Below are positions 20,037 to 29,915 of a DNA stretch of 64,000 nucleotides, one piece after another. This DNA is from Pachyseris speciosa (taxonomy: Eukaryota; Cnidaria; Anthozoa; Scleractinia; Pachyseridae): positions 465,001 through 529,000 of the forward strand of contig JAEMWC010000014.1 in assembly GCA_016490735.1 (NCBI GenBank). The letters run 5' to 3'. A program made the position numbers and the translations under genes. The notes under the pieces were generated by a model. The model was not told the DNA's origin. It was given only the letters and a program-made list of their open reading frames with translations, and ran no database searches. Within the stretch, counting starts at the first letter, position 1; every line of letters begins with the position of its first letter.

Positions 20037-21325
20037 TTACATAGATCTCAAGACGATTTTACCATCAGTCTTTCTCATCTCAATATCCTGCTCATAGAGG
20101 ACCAATGCATACACACTGTAATCAGCATCTGTTGCCCCACTCAAAGTGTATTTGAAAGTCAGTTTTGTCATTCCATCTTTGATATCCTGTTTCTGTTTCG
20201 TCAAATCAAAATAAATGAAAGGGAATATTGTACCGAAAGTGCCCCTGTTAAGAAGGGTACTTTCACTGAAATCATTTACAGCTTGAACATATTTCAAAAC
20301 ATCTCTGAATACTCTTGTTGGTTCTGTTGATGGTTTATAATGAACCTCTGGATAATCATTACCATTGCCAACCTCAAGATAACAATCATTCAAAGTTTGG
20401 TTATTTGCAACTGAAAAGGTGTTATAGAGAAATTTATTGGCTGTCTGATCAGAATCATTAGCATCATTGATGATGAATACAAAGACATGCCTGGGTTTGT
20501 TTATTCCTGTGGAAATACGGAAATTGGTTGTCTGTTGTCTTGTTGAATTGCCTCTCTCAACCATTTCTCTCATGTAAGTCCACTTTCTGTTGTCAAGATA
20601 CTTACTCATGTACAGTGACTTTCCCGCTGAATTAAAAATAATACGAGGAACAATAAGCTGAAATTTAGTTAGTACCACACGGCAATCATCAGCAGCTTGC
20701 CAAATCATATTGTCATCACTCTCAAGTGTCAAGTTAACCTCCAATTTAGAGTTTGGCAAAAGTTCATCCCAAAGGCTCTTGAAAAAACCGTATCTGTTCA
20801 ATGCAAGCTCTGCATTTACTTTACCACCAGCAGTATTCAACGGTGCTTTGCGAACTGCGAAACCATTGTTATAAGTAGCCACCTGAGCAACTCTGTCATC
20901 AGCAATCCTGTTGGTGTCAAGATAGAAAAACTCATTTGTTCCTTGACTTGAAGCATAACCTTGTGAATACTCAAGCAACGACTTAATATTTGTGGCTTGG
21001 TTGGCATCTCTGCACTCAAAACATCAATACCATTCATTTTTACATTAAGAGTGTTTATAAGAGCGTGAACTGAATTAACGATACCATTTCTATCATTTTC
21101 TGCAATGGCGGCTCCATCTGCAAGCTTCTTTACAATGAAATCAACATTCAAACGGGCATTGTACCAATCAAATGGTGTAGTCTCTCCACTGTTATCAACA
21201 ACGAAACGGTAACCTGTTTTCCTCTGATGAGCATTGTTTGCTACTACAGTATTAAGTGCTGTCTCTAGTTCGAACACTACATCTTCATATCTTTCGATAT
21301 ATTTTGAGTCACGATAGTTTGACAT
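20037..21325 (-). pseudogene. mcp: Polinton B major capsid protein (double jelly roll), one frameshift
   Basis: Hexon-type capsid protein of about 430 codons. It starts at ATG 21325, 12 bases after a TCTAA element. The N-terminal frame (21325 to about 21045: FDWYNARLNVDFIVKKLADG) and the C-terminal frame (about 21040-20037: NEFFYLDTNRIADD, HVFVFIINDANDSDQ, FPFIYFDLTKQKQDIKDG, YSVYALVLYEQDI) align end to end with the two halves of the A protein, with one frameshift near 21040. Nearest relatives by pattern are Polinton/adintovirus capsid proteins. It forms the trimeric capsomer of an icosahedral virion. Confidence 0.85.
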
Positions 21326-21347
21326 ATATTATTGTGTTAGATAAAAG

Positions 21348-21602
21348 TTATTTGATTTTACGAGGTCTGCCACTCTTTCTTTTGATTAAACCACCAGTCT
21401 GGCTCACACTCTCAGTTCCGCTCTTGTTTCCACTTTTTCTCTTTTTCAAAAGTTCTATGATTTTGTCACCAGCTTTTTTGCCAGCATGTTCACCAATTGT
21501 TGTGGCTGCTTTTTCAGCTGCTTTTTTCCCAACTGTTTTGATAATGTCAGTCATGACACCTTCACCATGTTGTTCATATTTTTTAAACTCAAACCGTTTC
21601 AT
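21348..21602 (-). CDS. Small basic virion protein, 84 aa
   Basis: Intact, strongly basic: an amphipathic helix region (VGKKAAEKAATTIGEHAGKK), LLKKRKSGNKSG, and a C-terminal RKSGRPRKIK AT-hook-like tail. The same position between penton and MCP is held in Polinton A by 40771-41160, which ends its first half RQLLQKRKAG. A core or DNA-condensing protein is likely. The start ATG 21602 follows CCTAATAGTATATG, a variant of the TCTAA promoter motif. Confidence 0.7.
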   Translation of the reverse strand: MKRFEFKKYEQHGEGVMTDIIKTVGKKAAEKAATTIGEHAGKKAGDKIIELLKKRKSGNKSGTESVSQTGGLIKRKSGRPRKIK

Positions 21603-21615
21603 ATACTATTAGGTT

Positions 21616-22395
21616 TTATAATTCTGTCCCTCTCAAGAATAACTCAATATACCAATCTATCCCGTTTAAATCGACTGGAGCTCTAGAAGAGTCTGTGACA
21701 TAAAAGCGCATTGAGCTGATTGTATATGTTGAGACAGGATTCCATGAAAGAAAACGAGGTTTGTAAGTGAAAGGTAAACTTCTGACGAGATCAGTGACTG
21801 GTTTAACTGCGATTGTATTTGTGCTATTTCCATGGAAATGCTTTCTATCACCATATCACAATTGATATAAATTTCATCTACTCCTCTTGTAATATCAGGT
21901 AGATTTGTTCCATATTCTGTGGCTGAAACTAATTTTGAATCGAAACCGATAAGTTTTCTGAAATCAAGATTTCTCAGATCCACTCGATAGTTTTCATCAA
22001 GTTCAATCAAAATGCGATATGTTGACAAAACGAAATACATGTTAATACCATACTTGAATTTTGATTTGTCTGTTTCAGATGGATTCAGTACATGGCTATT
22101 TTTACTCATATACTCATGAATGTAACTATTGACATCGTCGTATGAATACATCCGTCAACGAATGTTATTGTTTCCCAGTTTACACCTTTGTCATAGCTAT
22201 ATTTCATTTGATTATTCCCAAAAAATTCTCTGATGTTGTACCAACTGTATGTCATATTAATAACATTCACAGCCATTTCATATTTCAAATCATTTGTTAA
22301 TTTAAGAGGTGTATTGAATCTTTTTTCAAAATATGACTCTTACTAACACCAATTTTGTCTGTTTTACTGTTGAATCGTAATGAAATTTCTGTCAT
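21616..22395 (-). pseudogene. Polinton B penton / minor capsid protein, three frameshifts
   Basis: Single jelly-roll vertex protein. Its order of fragments matches A: start ATG 22395 (TCTAATG 12 bases upstream); MAVNVINMTYSWYNI...FFGNNQ; MYSYDDVNSYIHEYM; LIGFDSKLVSAT; PDITRGVDEIYINCDM; and, in a further frame (about 21785-21616), MRFYVTDSSRAPVDLNG. Frame changes are near 22325, 22150 and 21790. It would fill the five-fold vertices and hold the fibre. Confidence 0.8.
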
Positions 22396-22401
22396 ATACT
22401 T

Positions 22402-22506
22402 TTACATTAGATATTTCATCATTATTTTATTGAGCTCTTTGATTCCAATGACGCCCATTCTGTTTAATATGTGCAATATCTTTACAAACTCATTTCTGAC
22501 ACTCAT
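22402..22506 (-). CDS. 34-aa conserved Polinton protein
   Basis: Short frame starting ATG 22506 in an ATGA overlap with the stop of the upstream gene and ending TAA at 22402. FVKILHILNRMGVIGI matches the end of the 40-residue A frame at 33303-33425 (LVQKLLHFGVINA), which supports coding. The penton promoter element TCTAA lies inside its last codons. Function unknown. Confidence 0.6.
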   Translation of the reverse strand: MSVRNEFVKILHILNRMGVIGIKELNKIMMKYLM

Positions 22507-22950
22507 ACTGTTTTACCAGCAAAAATAGATCCTCCAAGTAACTGCAGTCGTGAAAGCAAGTCACCAACATTATTATAATGAACAACACCTGCTCCATATT
22601 GTCTTTTTTTCTTTCTCATACCTGAACCAACAGTTTGTACACCTTCAATGACACCAACTCTTTTTCGGTACTTTTGTAGTAATTTGATCTCTTTAGTTAA
22701 TTCATGAATTTGTTCTTTATTCTTATCCCTCAATTTTTTACTACTTGATAGTTGAGCTTTTTGACGTCCAAGTTCTTGGGTTAATTTACCAATATTTTAT
22801 CATACTCATTAATATCGATTGTTCCATCCATTAGCCTATCTAAAACTATTGATGGAGGAGTAAACTGTATTTTACTAATGCCACAAGCTCCTCATCTGAA
22901 AAACCTTTATCAAGATTTGACTTATACTTTGGTTCTGTTTTAGTCATCAT
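22503..22950 (-). pseudogene. Polinton B coiled-coil protein, frameshifted
   Basis: Starts MTKTEPKYKS at about 22947-22950, overlapping the stop of the preceding gene as ATGA. It continues through FSDEELVALVKYS; then, in changed frames, IVLDRLMDGTIDINEYDKIL and a long heptad-like helix (QIHELTKEIKLLQKYRKRVG); and ends GDLLSRLQLLGGSIFAGKTV. Two frame changes (near 22870 and 22790). Function unknown; its gene neighbours are virion genes. Confidence 0.5.
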
Positions 22951-23276
22951 GCTGGTTTGTAATCAATTGGTAATGTTGTTTTCACAGGTACTGATTCAGG
23001 TAACGTGTTTAATAGCATAAGATCTTCAAAACCGGATGTCAAGGCTTTTTGATTTTTTTTCAACTGTTCAATAACTTCATCCTGTTTTTTGTCCACACTT
23101 TCTTTCACACTCTTCTGTACATCAATAGAGGGTTTCAGTAATTCTGATGTTGTATCATAAGCATCCTGTTTTCTATTTTCATAAGTCTTGATAACCTCAC
23201 GAACTTCTCTAGTTTTATTTCCAGCTTCAATTCCACTTTTTAGAAGCCTTTTCATACGTTCTATATCCATATACAA
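22947..23276 (-). CDS. Coiled-coil virion-block protein, 109 aa
   Basis: Intact helical, charged protein (MKRLLKSGIEAGNKTREV ... TSELLKPSID ... DEVIEQLKKNQKALTSGF). Divergent from the ATPase with a 30-base shared promoter region. The TSELLKP stretch and position match the A gene at 10343, where it is fused to a proline-rich part. Start at ATG 23276 after TCTAACACAATTGTATATGG. Function unknown. Confidence 0.65.
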   Translation of the reverse strand: MYMDIERMKRLLKSGIEAGNKTREVREVIKTYENRKQDAYDTTSELLKPSIDVQKSVKESVDKKQDEVIEQLKKNQKALTSGFEDLMLLNTLPESVPVKTTLPIDYKPA

Positions 23277-23306
23277 TTGTGTTAGACTAATCTAAACTAT
23301 TAACAT
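23277..23306. promoter_or_regulatory. Divergent promoter with two TCTAA elements
   Basis: TTAGA at 23282-23286 is TCTAA for the minus-strand coil gene, and TCTAA at 23291-23295 serves the plus-strand ATPase; each lies 5 to 11 bases from an ATATG start. Four bases separate the two elements. Confidence 0.65.
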
Positions 23307-23948
23307 ATGGAAATTCCAAATTATGATATCATTCAGAATTCAAATAATTCATTCAGGCAGTTGTATCCGTATATGCCAAAAGATACATTTAGAATGTTAT
23401 TGGCTGGAAATTCTGGATCTGGAAAGACAACCTTGTTTTTGCATCTGATTATGGAACCATTGGTTTATTATGATCAGATACATCTTTATGCAAAGAATTT
23501 GGATCAAGACAAGTATCAATATCTGCGGAGAGTCATGGATGAAATAAGCAGGCAAGTTGGATATCCTGTATTGATATGCAGCCAAGATGAAATATCACCT
23601 GTTGAACAGATTAAAGACACTGATTTACAACGATTGGTTGTGTTTGATGATTTTGTGACTGATAAAAAACAAGATCAAATCATAAGCTATTTCATTCAAG
23701 GGAGACACAAAAACTGTTCTGTCATATATCTCACACAATCATTCTATGGATGCCCAAAATCTGTTAGACTTAATTGTAGCCATTTCTGCCTTTATGATTT
23801 TCCATCCACAAGAGAGAGAAACATTATTGCACAAGAACTTGGAATAGACAAGCAGAAATACATTGAAGCAACCAAGAAACCTTATTCTTTCTGTTATGTT
23901 GACAAGCCTATGAAAACGGTGAAGAGAAATTTTTATGGTTTAATATAA
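23307..23948 (+). CDS. Polinton B FtsK/HerA-type packaging ATPase
   Basis: Intact 213-residue A32/FtsK-type ATPase that pumps DNA into the capsid. Walker A LLAGNSGSGKTTLF near residues 33-46, Walker B LVVFDDFVTD near 112-121, and a sensor-like CSVIYLTQSFYGCPK near 141-155. The length is typical of Polinton ATPases. First gene on the plus-strand arm; a small ORF and the fibres follow. Confidence 0.95.
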   Translation: MEIPNYDIIQNSNNSFRQLYPYMPKDTFRMLLAGNSGSGKTTLFLHLIMEPLVYYDQIHLYAKNLDQDKYQYLRRVMDEISRQVGYPVLICSQDEISPVEQIKDTDLQRLVVFDDFVTDKKQDQIISYFIQGRHKNCSVIYLTQSFYGCPKSVRLNCSHFCLYDFPSTRERNIIAQELGIDKQKYIEATKKPYSFCYVDKPMKTVKRNFYGLI

Positions 23949-23959
23949 TCTAATAGTAT
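23949..23959 (+). promoter_or_regulatory. TCTAA promoter element before the 29-aa ORF
   Basis: TCTAATAGTAT directly abuts ATG 23960. Identical but for one base to the element before the basic protein at 21602 on the other strand. Confidence 0.55.
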
Positions 23960-24049
23960 ATGGCAGCTCCATTGTGTATTCCAAAATTAATTGAAATCAG
24001 TCTTCCAAAAGTTGACAACAATGACAACAATGACAACAATGGTAATTAG
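23960..24049 (+). CDS. 29-aa ORF with (Asp-Asn-Asn) repeats
   Basis: ATG 23960 to TAG 24049; MAAPLCIPKLIEISLPKVD then DNN repeats from a GACAACAAT triplication. A TCTAA element directly upstream and another promoter downstream argue that it is a transcribed unit, but it may be a remnant. Function unknown. Confidence 0.45.
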   Translation: MAAPLCIPKLIEISLPKVDNNDNNDNNGN

Positions 24050-24072
24050 ATAGATCAAACTTCACTGTGTTA

Positions 24073-24088
24073 TCTAATCTAATATTAT
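24073..24088 (+). promoter_or_regulatory. Double TCTAA element before the fibre gene
   Basis: TCTAATCTAATATTAT directly before ATG 24089; two tandem TCTAA copies. Confidence 0.6.
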
Positions 24089-27000
24089 ATGGGAGTTTTT
24101 AATTCTCCACAAAATCAAGATAAAACAAAAACTGGAACTGGTGAAAGAGGCCCAGCTGGTCCAATTGGTCCCAAAGGTGAAAAAGGTGATAGAGGTCCAA
24201 AAGGTAATACAGGTGCAATTGGTCCACAAGGAGCTACTGGAGCTGTTGGTCCCAAAGGTGATAAAGGTGATGGATTCAAATTAACACAAGATGGTAATTA
24301 TGACATTGAAAACAAAAAAATTAGTAATGTAGCAGACCCAATATCTAACAAAGATGCTGTTAATATGAGATACGTAAACGATTCTGTTTTATCAATTGAA
24401 GGAACAAGGGAAAATCCATTTAAATTTCTTCTTGAAGATATATCAAAAACAACTATTATCAGAAATGCAAATAATCTACAATTAGAAGACTATAATAAAA
24501 GCCCATACAATATCAATAAAAAATCATTGTCTTTTGTGATTCCTTCTGCTGGTCTTACAACTGTTCTTCGTTTTGATCTGACACAATTGGAAGTTTCAAA
24601 GTACACTTTAGTTGTTGAGTTTTATACTGATGGTAATCCATACAATGCAACAGTTGATGATGATGTTTTGTCATCAAATTTAATTGAAAGAAAACGATTC
24701 AATAAAAAGAGCATTTCCAAAGACTCATCTTGTTGATGGTTATCTTAGGAGAATATTTTTTTATTGAAAAAACAAGTCAAGGAGCTACATCAATGGAATT
24801 ATTGTTGATCTCACCATATTTATCAAATAATGCCAAACATCATGTCATAGTTTATGGTGTTTATGGATTTTCTAATATCATTTTATCACATATTCACGAC
24901 CCAGTGTATGAAATTGAAAACGGCAATGTTGTATTAGGTGGTGATATTGACATGAAATTAAACAAAATCCTCAACCTGCAGGATAACCCCTCAAACCCAC
25001 AAGATGCTGTGAATAAATCATATGTTGACACACAAATTTCAGGTATTGATTTTTCTCCGTTTGTTAAAAAAGATGGAAGTGTTGCAATGACTGGTGTTTT
25101 GAATATGGGTGGCAACAGAATTAGTAATATACCAAACCCTAGCTTTTCGTCTCCAGTTGAAAGTGGTGATGCGGTTAATTTGGTTTTTTTATACAAACTG
25201 TACAAGGTAATGTACAAACTATCAGAGCAGACACATTATTATTGGATGGAACAAACCCGATGACTGGTGTTCTGAACATGGGTGACAACAAAATTACAAA
25301 TGTAGCAGAACCAACTGCTGACAAAGATGCTGCCAACAAAAAATATGTTGATGATGAAATTGCTGCTCTTGATCTTTCACCATTTCTTGAGATAGATGGA
25401 AGTGTTGCAATGACTGGTGATCTTGACATGGGTGACAATAAAATAACAAATGTTGGATCTCCAAACTCTGATAAAGATTCTGCCAACAAAAAGTATGTTG
25501 ATGACCTTGTTCTTTCAGCATCTGGTACTCAACGCAACCCATTCGCTTTTCTGTTAAAAGACATATCCAAGTGTTCTGCAGTCAGTGATGCAACAAACCT
25601 TCAAATTGAGAATTTTGATAGATCACCATACCACATAAATAAGTCCTCATTGTCTTTTATCATTTCACATAGTGGTAACTTTACATCCAAAATTCGTTTT
25701 GATTTGACACCTTTGACAAAAGGACGGTACACATTTGTCACTGAGTTTTACTCACCATCTGACCCTAGAAGTGCAACAATTGAATTAACCATTCGGTCTA
25801 TAAACTTAAGTGAGGTGGGACAGCCGTTTCAAAAAGCTTTCCTCAAAACTCCACACGTTGATGGTTATATGAAAAAACTTTTCCAGATAGAAAAAAGAAG
25901 TAGTGGTCAAGCGGCGATTGAGGTGGAACTTTCCAGCACAGATCCTGCGTCTAACGCCAAAACACATATCATCGTTTATGGGGCCTATGGCTATCATACC
26001 AATTTGTCTTACTTTGTGCACGACCCAGCGTATGAAATTGAAAACGGCCATGTTGCGTTTGGTAGTAATATTGACATGAAACTAAACAAAATCCTCAACC
26101 TGCAGGATAACCCTCAAACCCACAAGAGCTGTAAACAAAAAGTTATGTTGACACACAAATTACAAGCTGCTTAAAAAGGGATGGAACCAACCCAGCTGAG
26201 GGCGATCTGAACATGGCTGGATATGCAATTGAAGATCTGAAAGATGTTATTAATAGTACACTAGCTGAAAATGCAGTTAATAAAATATGTGGACCAGAGG
26301 TTGCAAACCAAACTCGATACGATTGCACAACAAAATCTAAATATGAACAACAATGCCATTACTGATCTTGCTCCACCCGTCAACGCAGACGATGCGGCGA
26401 CAAAACGTTATACTGACGAATATTTTCTCCGACGAGATGGTTCAACTGCAATGTATGGCGATTTGTCAATGAGTGGAAATAGAGTGACGAATTTAGCGGA
26501 CCCGTCGGATGATGCTGATGCAGTGAACTTCAGAGTTTTAAATCGAGCTGGAATAGTTATGAGAGCGAACACTTTATTATTGAATGGAACAAATGCGATG
26601 GCAGCAGACTTAAAACTTGGAGGGCATAAAATCATTAACTTAAAAGAAGGAACAAATAAAACCGATGCCGTAAATTTAGATCAATTAGAAAAAAGTCATA
26701 TTTCATCTGCTTCTCATCCAAAGAATGCTTTCAAATATTTGATGAATGATAACGATGAAGTCAGTACTGAATATGGCTTGAAAGTTAATGGATATGTCAA
26801 TTTACCTCGTTCACCACATTTGATTTCAAAAAAGGTCATTGATGTAGACTTGAATAAAGAAGCTAATCATATTTACAGAGCTAGAATTGGATTTAATATG
26901 TATACAATAAAAGATGGAAAATACACTTTCATTCTTGAATGGCTATTTCCTGATTATGAAGGAATGAATTTTAGTAGTGTAACATTCAGTGCAACTGGTG

Positions 27001-27937
27001 GAATTACAATTCATAAAACTGTAGGGAGAAAATTTGATAACAGAAATGAAGATCATTCGAGATATTTATTATGGATTGAAAAACCTTCAGTAAGTTCACC
27101 ACCTGAATATTTATATTGTACAATAAATATTAATGCTAACCCAACTTCTCCAAATAAGTACAAAGTTCATTGTGTTGCATATGGTATTGATTTTGAAGCT
27201 GTAGACGTTTCATCAAGTGTTTACGACTTCGCAGAAGCTTATAAAATCGTGAATGAAAAAATACAATTACAAACTGATTTAGATTTGAATGGACATGCTT
27301 TGATTAATAATTCATCAAACTTATTTGACGGTCAAAATGGTGAATTGACAATGCTAAATAATATTAATATGAACAGCTTTCTTATAAGTGAGGCTAAACT
27401 TGGTGGTGATTTAAATCTGAATGGCTATAAAATTCATAATAATAGTTTGAATCTATTTCGTTCAAGCGTTACAGGTGTAATCATGGAAACAGCTCTCGAT
27501 CTAGGTGGATTTGCTCTTTACAGCCGAAATTAGGAGGTGATCTAAATTTGAATGGGGATAATATAATTGGTCAAATACAATATTTAAATTGCTTTGTTGA
27601 AGCCAGTTAAGGACATAATAAGAATACTTTAAAGCCTGTATTGATAAATGGCGCTGAATATTTAGTTATTCATAACAATAACTTTTATATTAAGAAAATG
27701 TATATTATACAAGGAACAAAACCCGGAATATTATACTTCAAGAAAAAAAATGAAGGCGCTGGATTATTACCATTTCCAGCAACAATTTTTGAATACAGAC
27801 ATTCTTCTATGAGTAGAAACACCACAACGGTCAACGTCAACAAATCATTATCGAGAGGCTATTTAATCATTGATTATTCACATCCTAATACAGGTGCATT
27901 TGACATCACATTCACATTAGAAGTGGTCATGAATTAA
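24089..27937 (+). pseudogene. Polinton B collagen/phage-type fibre protein, several frameshifts
   Basis: Very long fibre of about 1,280 codons if one gene. A collagen-like start (GERGPAGPIGPKGEKGDRGP) is followed by repeats of GSVAMTGDLDMGDNKITNV...DAxNKKYVD type, as in phage tail fibres. Three related head domains begin FKFLLEDISKT (24418), FAFLLKDISKC (25545) and FKYLMNDNDE (26728). The C-terminal repeats are LGGDLNLNG-like, then a small beta domain (27641-27937, IIQGTKPGILYFKKKN). Frame changes are near 24735, 25170-25250, 26110-26270, 27525 and 27620. It could instead be two or three former genes. Role: receptor binding from the vertex, by analogy. Confidence 0.7.
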
Positions 27938-27953
27938 TCTAAAATAATAATAT
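27938..27953 (+). promoter_or_regulatory. TCTAA promoter element before the second fibre
   Basis: TCTAAAATAATAATAT directly precedes ATG 27954. Confidence 0.6.
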
Positions 27954-28999
27954 ATGGGTATATTCAACTATTCATCAAATAAAGATAATATAAGAACTGG
28001 TAAAACAGGCCCAAAAGGTGATAAAGGTGACAAAGGTGATGAAGGTGATAGAGGTCTAATCGGTCAAAAAGGTGATAAAGGTGATAATGGAATGGATTTA
28101 ATTTGACACAAGATGGTCACTATGATCTTGGAAACAAACATTTGACTAATGTAAAAGCAGGCAATGATTCTGATCATGTTGTAATCAAATCACAAGTTTC
28201 AGATATTGTCAGAGATAGTTTTTTGGATTTGTGGGTTTCTGAATTCATCAGATTGTACTCAAAATGCGTTTATCAAATCGACAGAGCAAATAATAATTTT
28301 CTGGATATTAATGCAAACAGAAAAGTTGAAACATTATATGATATCTCAAATGAAGAAAATAATGCAACTCAATCAACTTTAAACATAAGACCCACTGTTT
28401 GTACCAAGGCTGAGAAACATAATGGACGTTATTTTTTGAAGTTTGATGGATCACAGAGAATGATAAGTCAAATCAATTTGAATAATGATGTTGTTAATAT
28501 CTTCATTGTTTATAAATTAAATTCAAATACAGGTGGAAGTCCATGGAAAAATGGTCTTTTTGGTCATGATAATGGAGGTTATGATAAGTTTGTCAGCTAT
28601 TACAATGGTTCAAATTTAGTTATAAGTGGTGTTGATGAAAAGAATTGTGTGTATTTCGGTCCTGATGCTTCCATACAGAACTTCAGAAAGATATCAGATT
28701 ATTCCTCAAATGACTTGGGGCAGATTAATGTTTGGCACTGCTTGTCCGTTCATTGGGATAATTTATCTTCTCCAAATACCAATACCAGCAAGATCTATTG
28801 GAATGGAAAACATATGGCAGATTTTACAGCGGCTAACAGAACTGGTAGCACACAAATGACTTTCGGTGATTTGAATCCAAGCTCCATAGCACCATTGGAT
28901 GGTTGTATTATTTTTTTCTGTGTTTACTTGGATTCTATATTAGACGAAAAAACAATTTCAGATCATCACCACGTTTTAATGCAACGATATAATATATGA
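27954..28999 (+). pseudogene. Second fibre: collagen-like stalk plus lectin-like (LamG/ConA fold) head, one frameshift
   Basis: ATG 27954 opens MGIFNYSS, close to MGVFNSPQ of the first fibre, then GPKGDKGDKGDEGDRG collagen repeats. A one-base insertion near 28092 changes frame before LTQDGHYDLGNKHLTNV, which again parallels the first fibre. The following domain of about 200 residues (YFLKFDGSQRM, NIFIVYKLNSN, KIYWNGKHMADF, LDGCIIFFCVYLDS) has the pattern of laminin-G/concanavalin-like jelly rolls. A sugar-binding receptor head is likely. The last codon overlaps the next gene. Confidence 0.75.
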
Positions 29000-29410
29000 T
29001 AGAAGACGCAATCAAATATGTTAACTACTTCTTCAAAGAAACCAAACAACAACATGACAGTGTTTATGATGTCATACTGAAATCAGCTTTAGTATATCAA
29101 TATCTGTACCATAAAAATTTCGGGGTATTCATATCAGTCAATGATGTCCTCGAACTAAATAATGATATAGGTCTAATCGGACCTGGCAATGGCTGTCTTA
29201 CATGGTTCCTGGAAACAATATTCAGTCCGTTGCACATAATGCACTCACACAGCATTTTGCATGATGCTTTTGGTCGATTTTATGACCATCATTCATTAGA
29301 CCGAGGGTACACATATGTCATACCAAAAAGGTCACACCAAGATGGATAAAAAGATCTCCATTATGTGGCCAGATTTCCGGTTTGATATATTGCATATCCA
29401 AGAGAATAAT
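28996..29410 (+). pseudogene. Unknown 117-aa ORF with frameshifted tail
   Basis: ATG 28996 overlaps the end of the second fibre (ATGATAG). Well-formed sequence (QHDSVYDVILKSALVYQYLYHKNFG; HSILHDAFGRFYDHH) until about 29325, where the frame runs to a stop at 29349. In another frame a plausible continuation SPLCGQISGLIYCISKR reaches 29410. No family recognised. The HSILHDAFGRFYDHH block, with several His, Asp and Tyr, could be an active or metal site; that is speculation. Confidence 0.5.
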
Positions 29411-29417
29411 TGTATAA

Positions 29418-29915
29418 ATGATATATATGACAAAGAGTCTTAAAAGCATATTCAGCTGGAACCATATTTCAGGTGAATTAACAGAAGATCAGATTAATGA
29501 ATTAAAAGCCTATTACCACACATATCACAGAAAGTGTTGGGCTCATAAACAGGCGGTTAAACGGTTCAAAAAATGGAAATTACTGGGGAATTCCTTGTCC
29601 ATCATCTTTGCAACTGGGGGTCTCGCCACAAGTGTGGCAACAGGTGGTGTTAGTTTAGTAGCCATCAGTACAGCAGCACTTTTGATACAAGGGTGGATGA
29701 AGCATAAAAACCTAGATTTGAAAATCCAAAATTGCACATATGCTTATCAAAGCTATCAACATCTACTCAATTCAATAAAAGACAAGTTGAGAAGTGGTGA
29801 TTTTGATGCTTCAAGTATACAAATCTCAATGAAGAATATCGATGATTATGTGACTGATAATAGTCCAATTATTGATAAGTACCTACTGAAATATGATGAA
29901 AAATTCACTGCTTGA
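29418..29915 (+). CDS. Polinton membrane protein, 165 aa
   Basis: Intact. N-terminal charged helix (ELKAYYHTYHRKCWAHKQAV), then about 36 hydrophobic, Gly/Ser/Ala-rich residues (residues about 52-88: LSIIFATGGLATSVATGG, VAISTAALLI) that could span a membrane twice, then a soluble helical tail. Conserved in Polinton A (6866-7394) with the same convergent neighbour. Unknown function; virion inner-membrane or host membrane roles are possible. The last 11 bases overlap the VLTF3-like gene. Start ATG 29418 is the second of two close ATGs. Confidence 0.7.
   Translation: MIYMTKSLKSIFSWNHISGELTEDQINELKAYYHTYHRKCWAHKQAVKRFKKWKLLGNSLSIIFATGGLATSVATGGVSLVAISTAALLIQGWMKHKNLDLKIQNCTYAYQSYQHLLNSIKDKLRSGDFDASSIQISMKNIDDYVTDNSPIIDKYLLKYDEKFTA

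Noticed and set aside
21348..21686. Plus-strand ORFs opposite the capsid genes (for example 21256-21612)
   Set aside because: They are hydrophobic shadows of AT-rich genes on the minus strand, with no homology between A and B.
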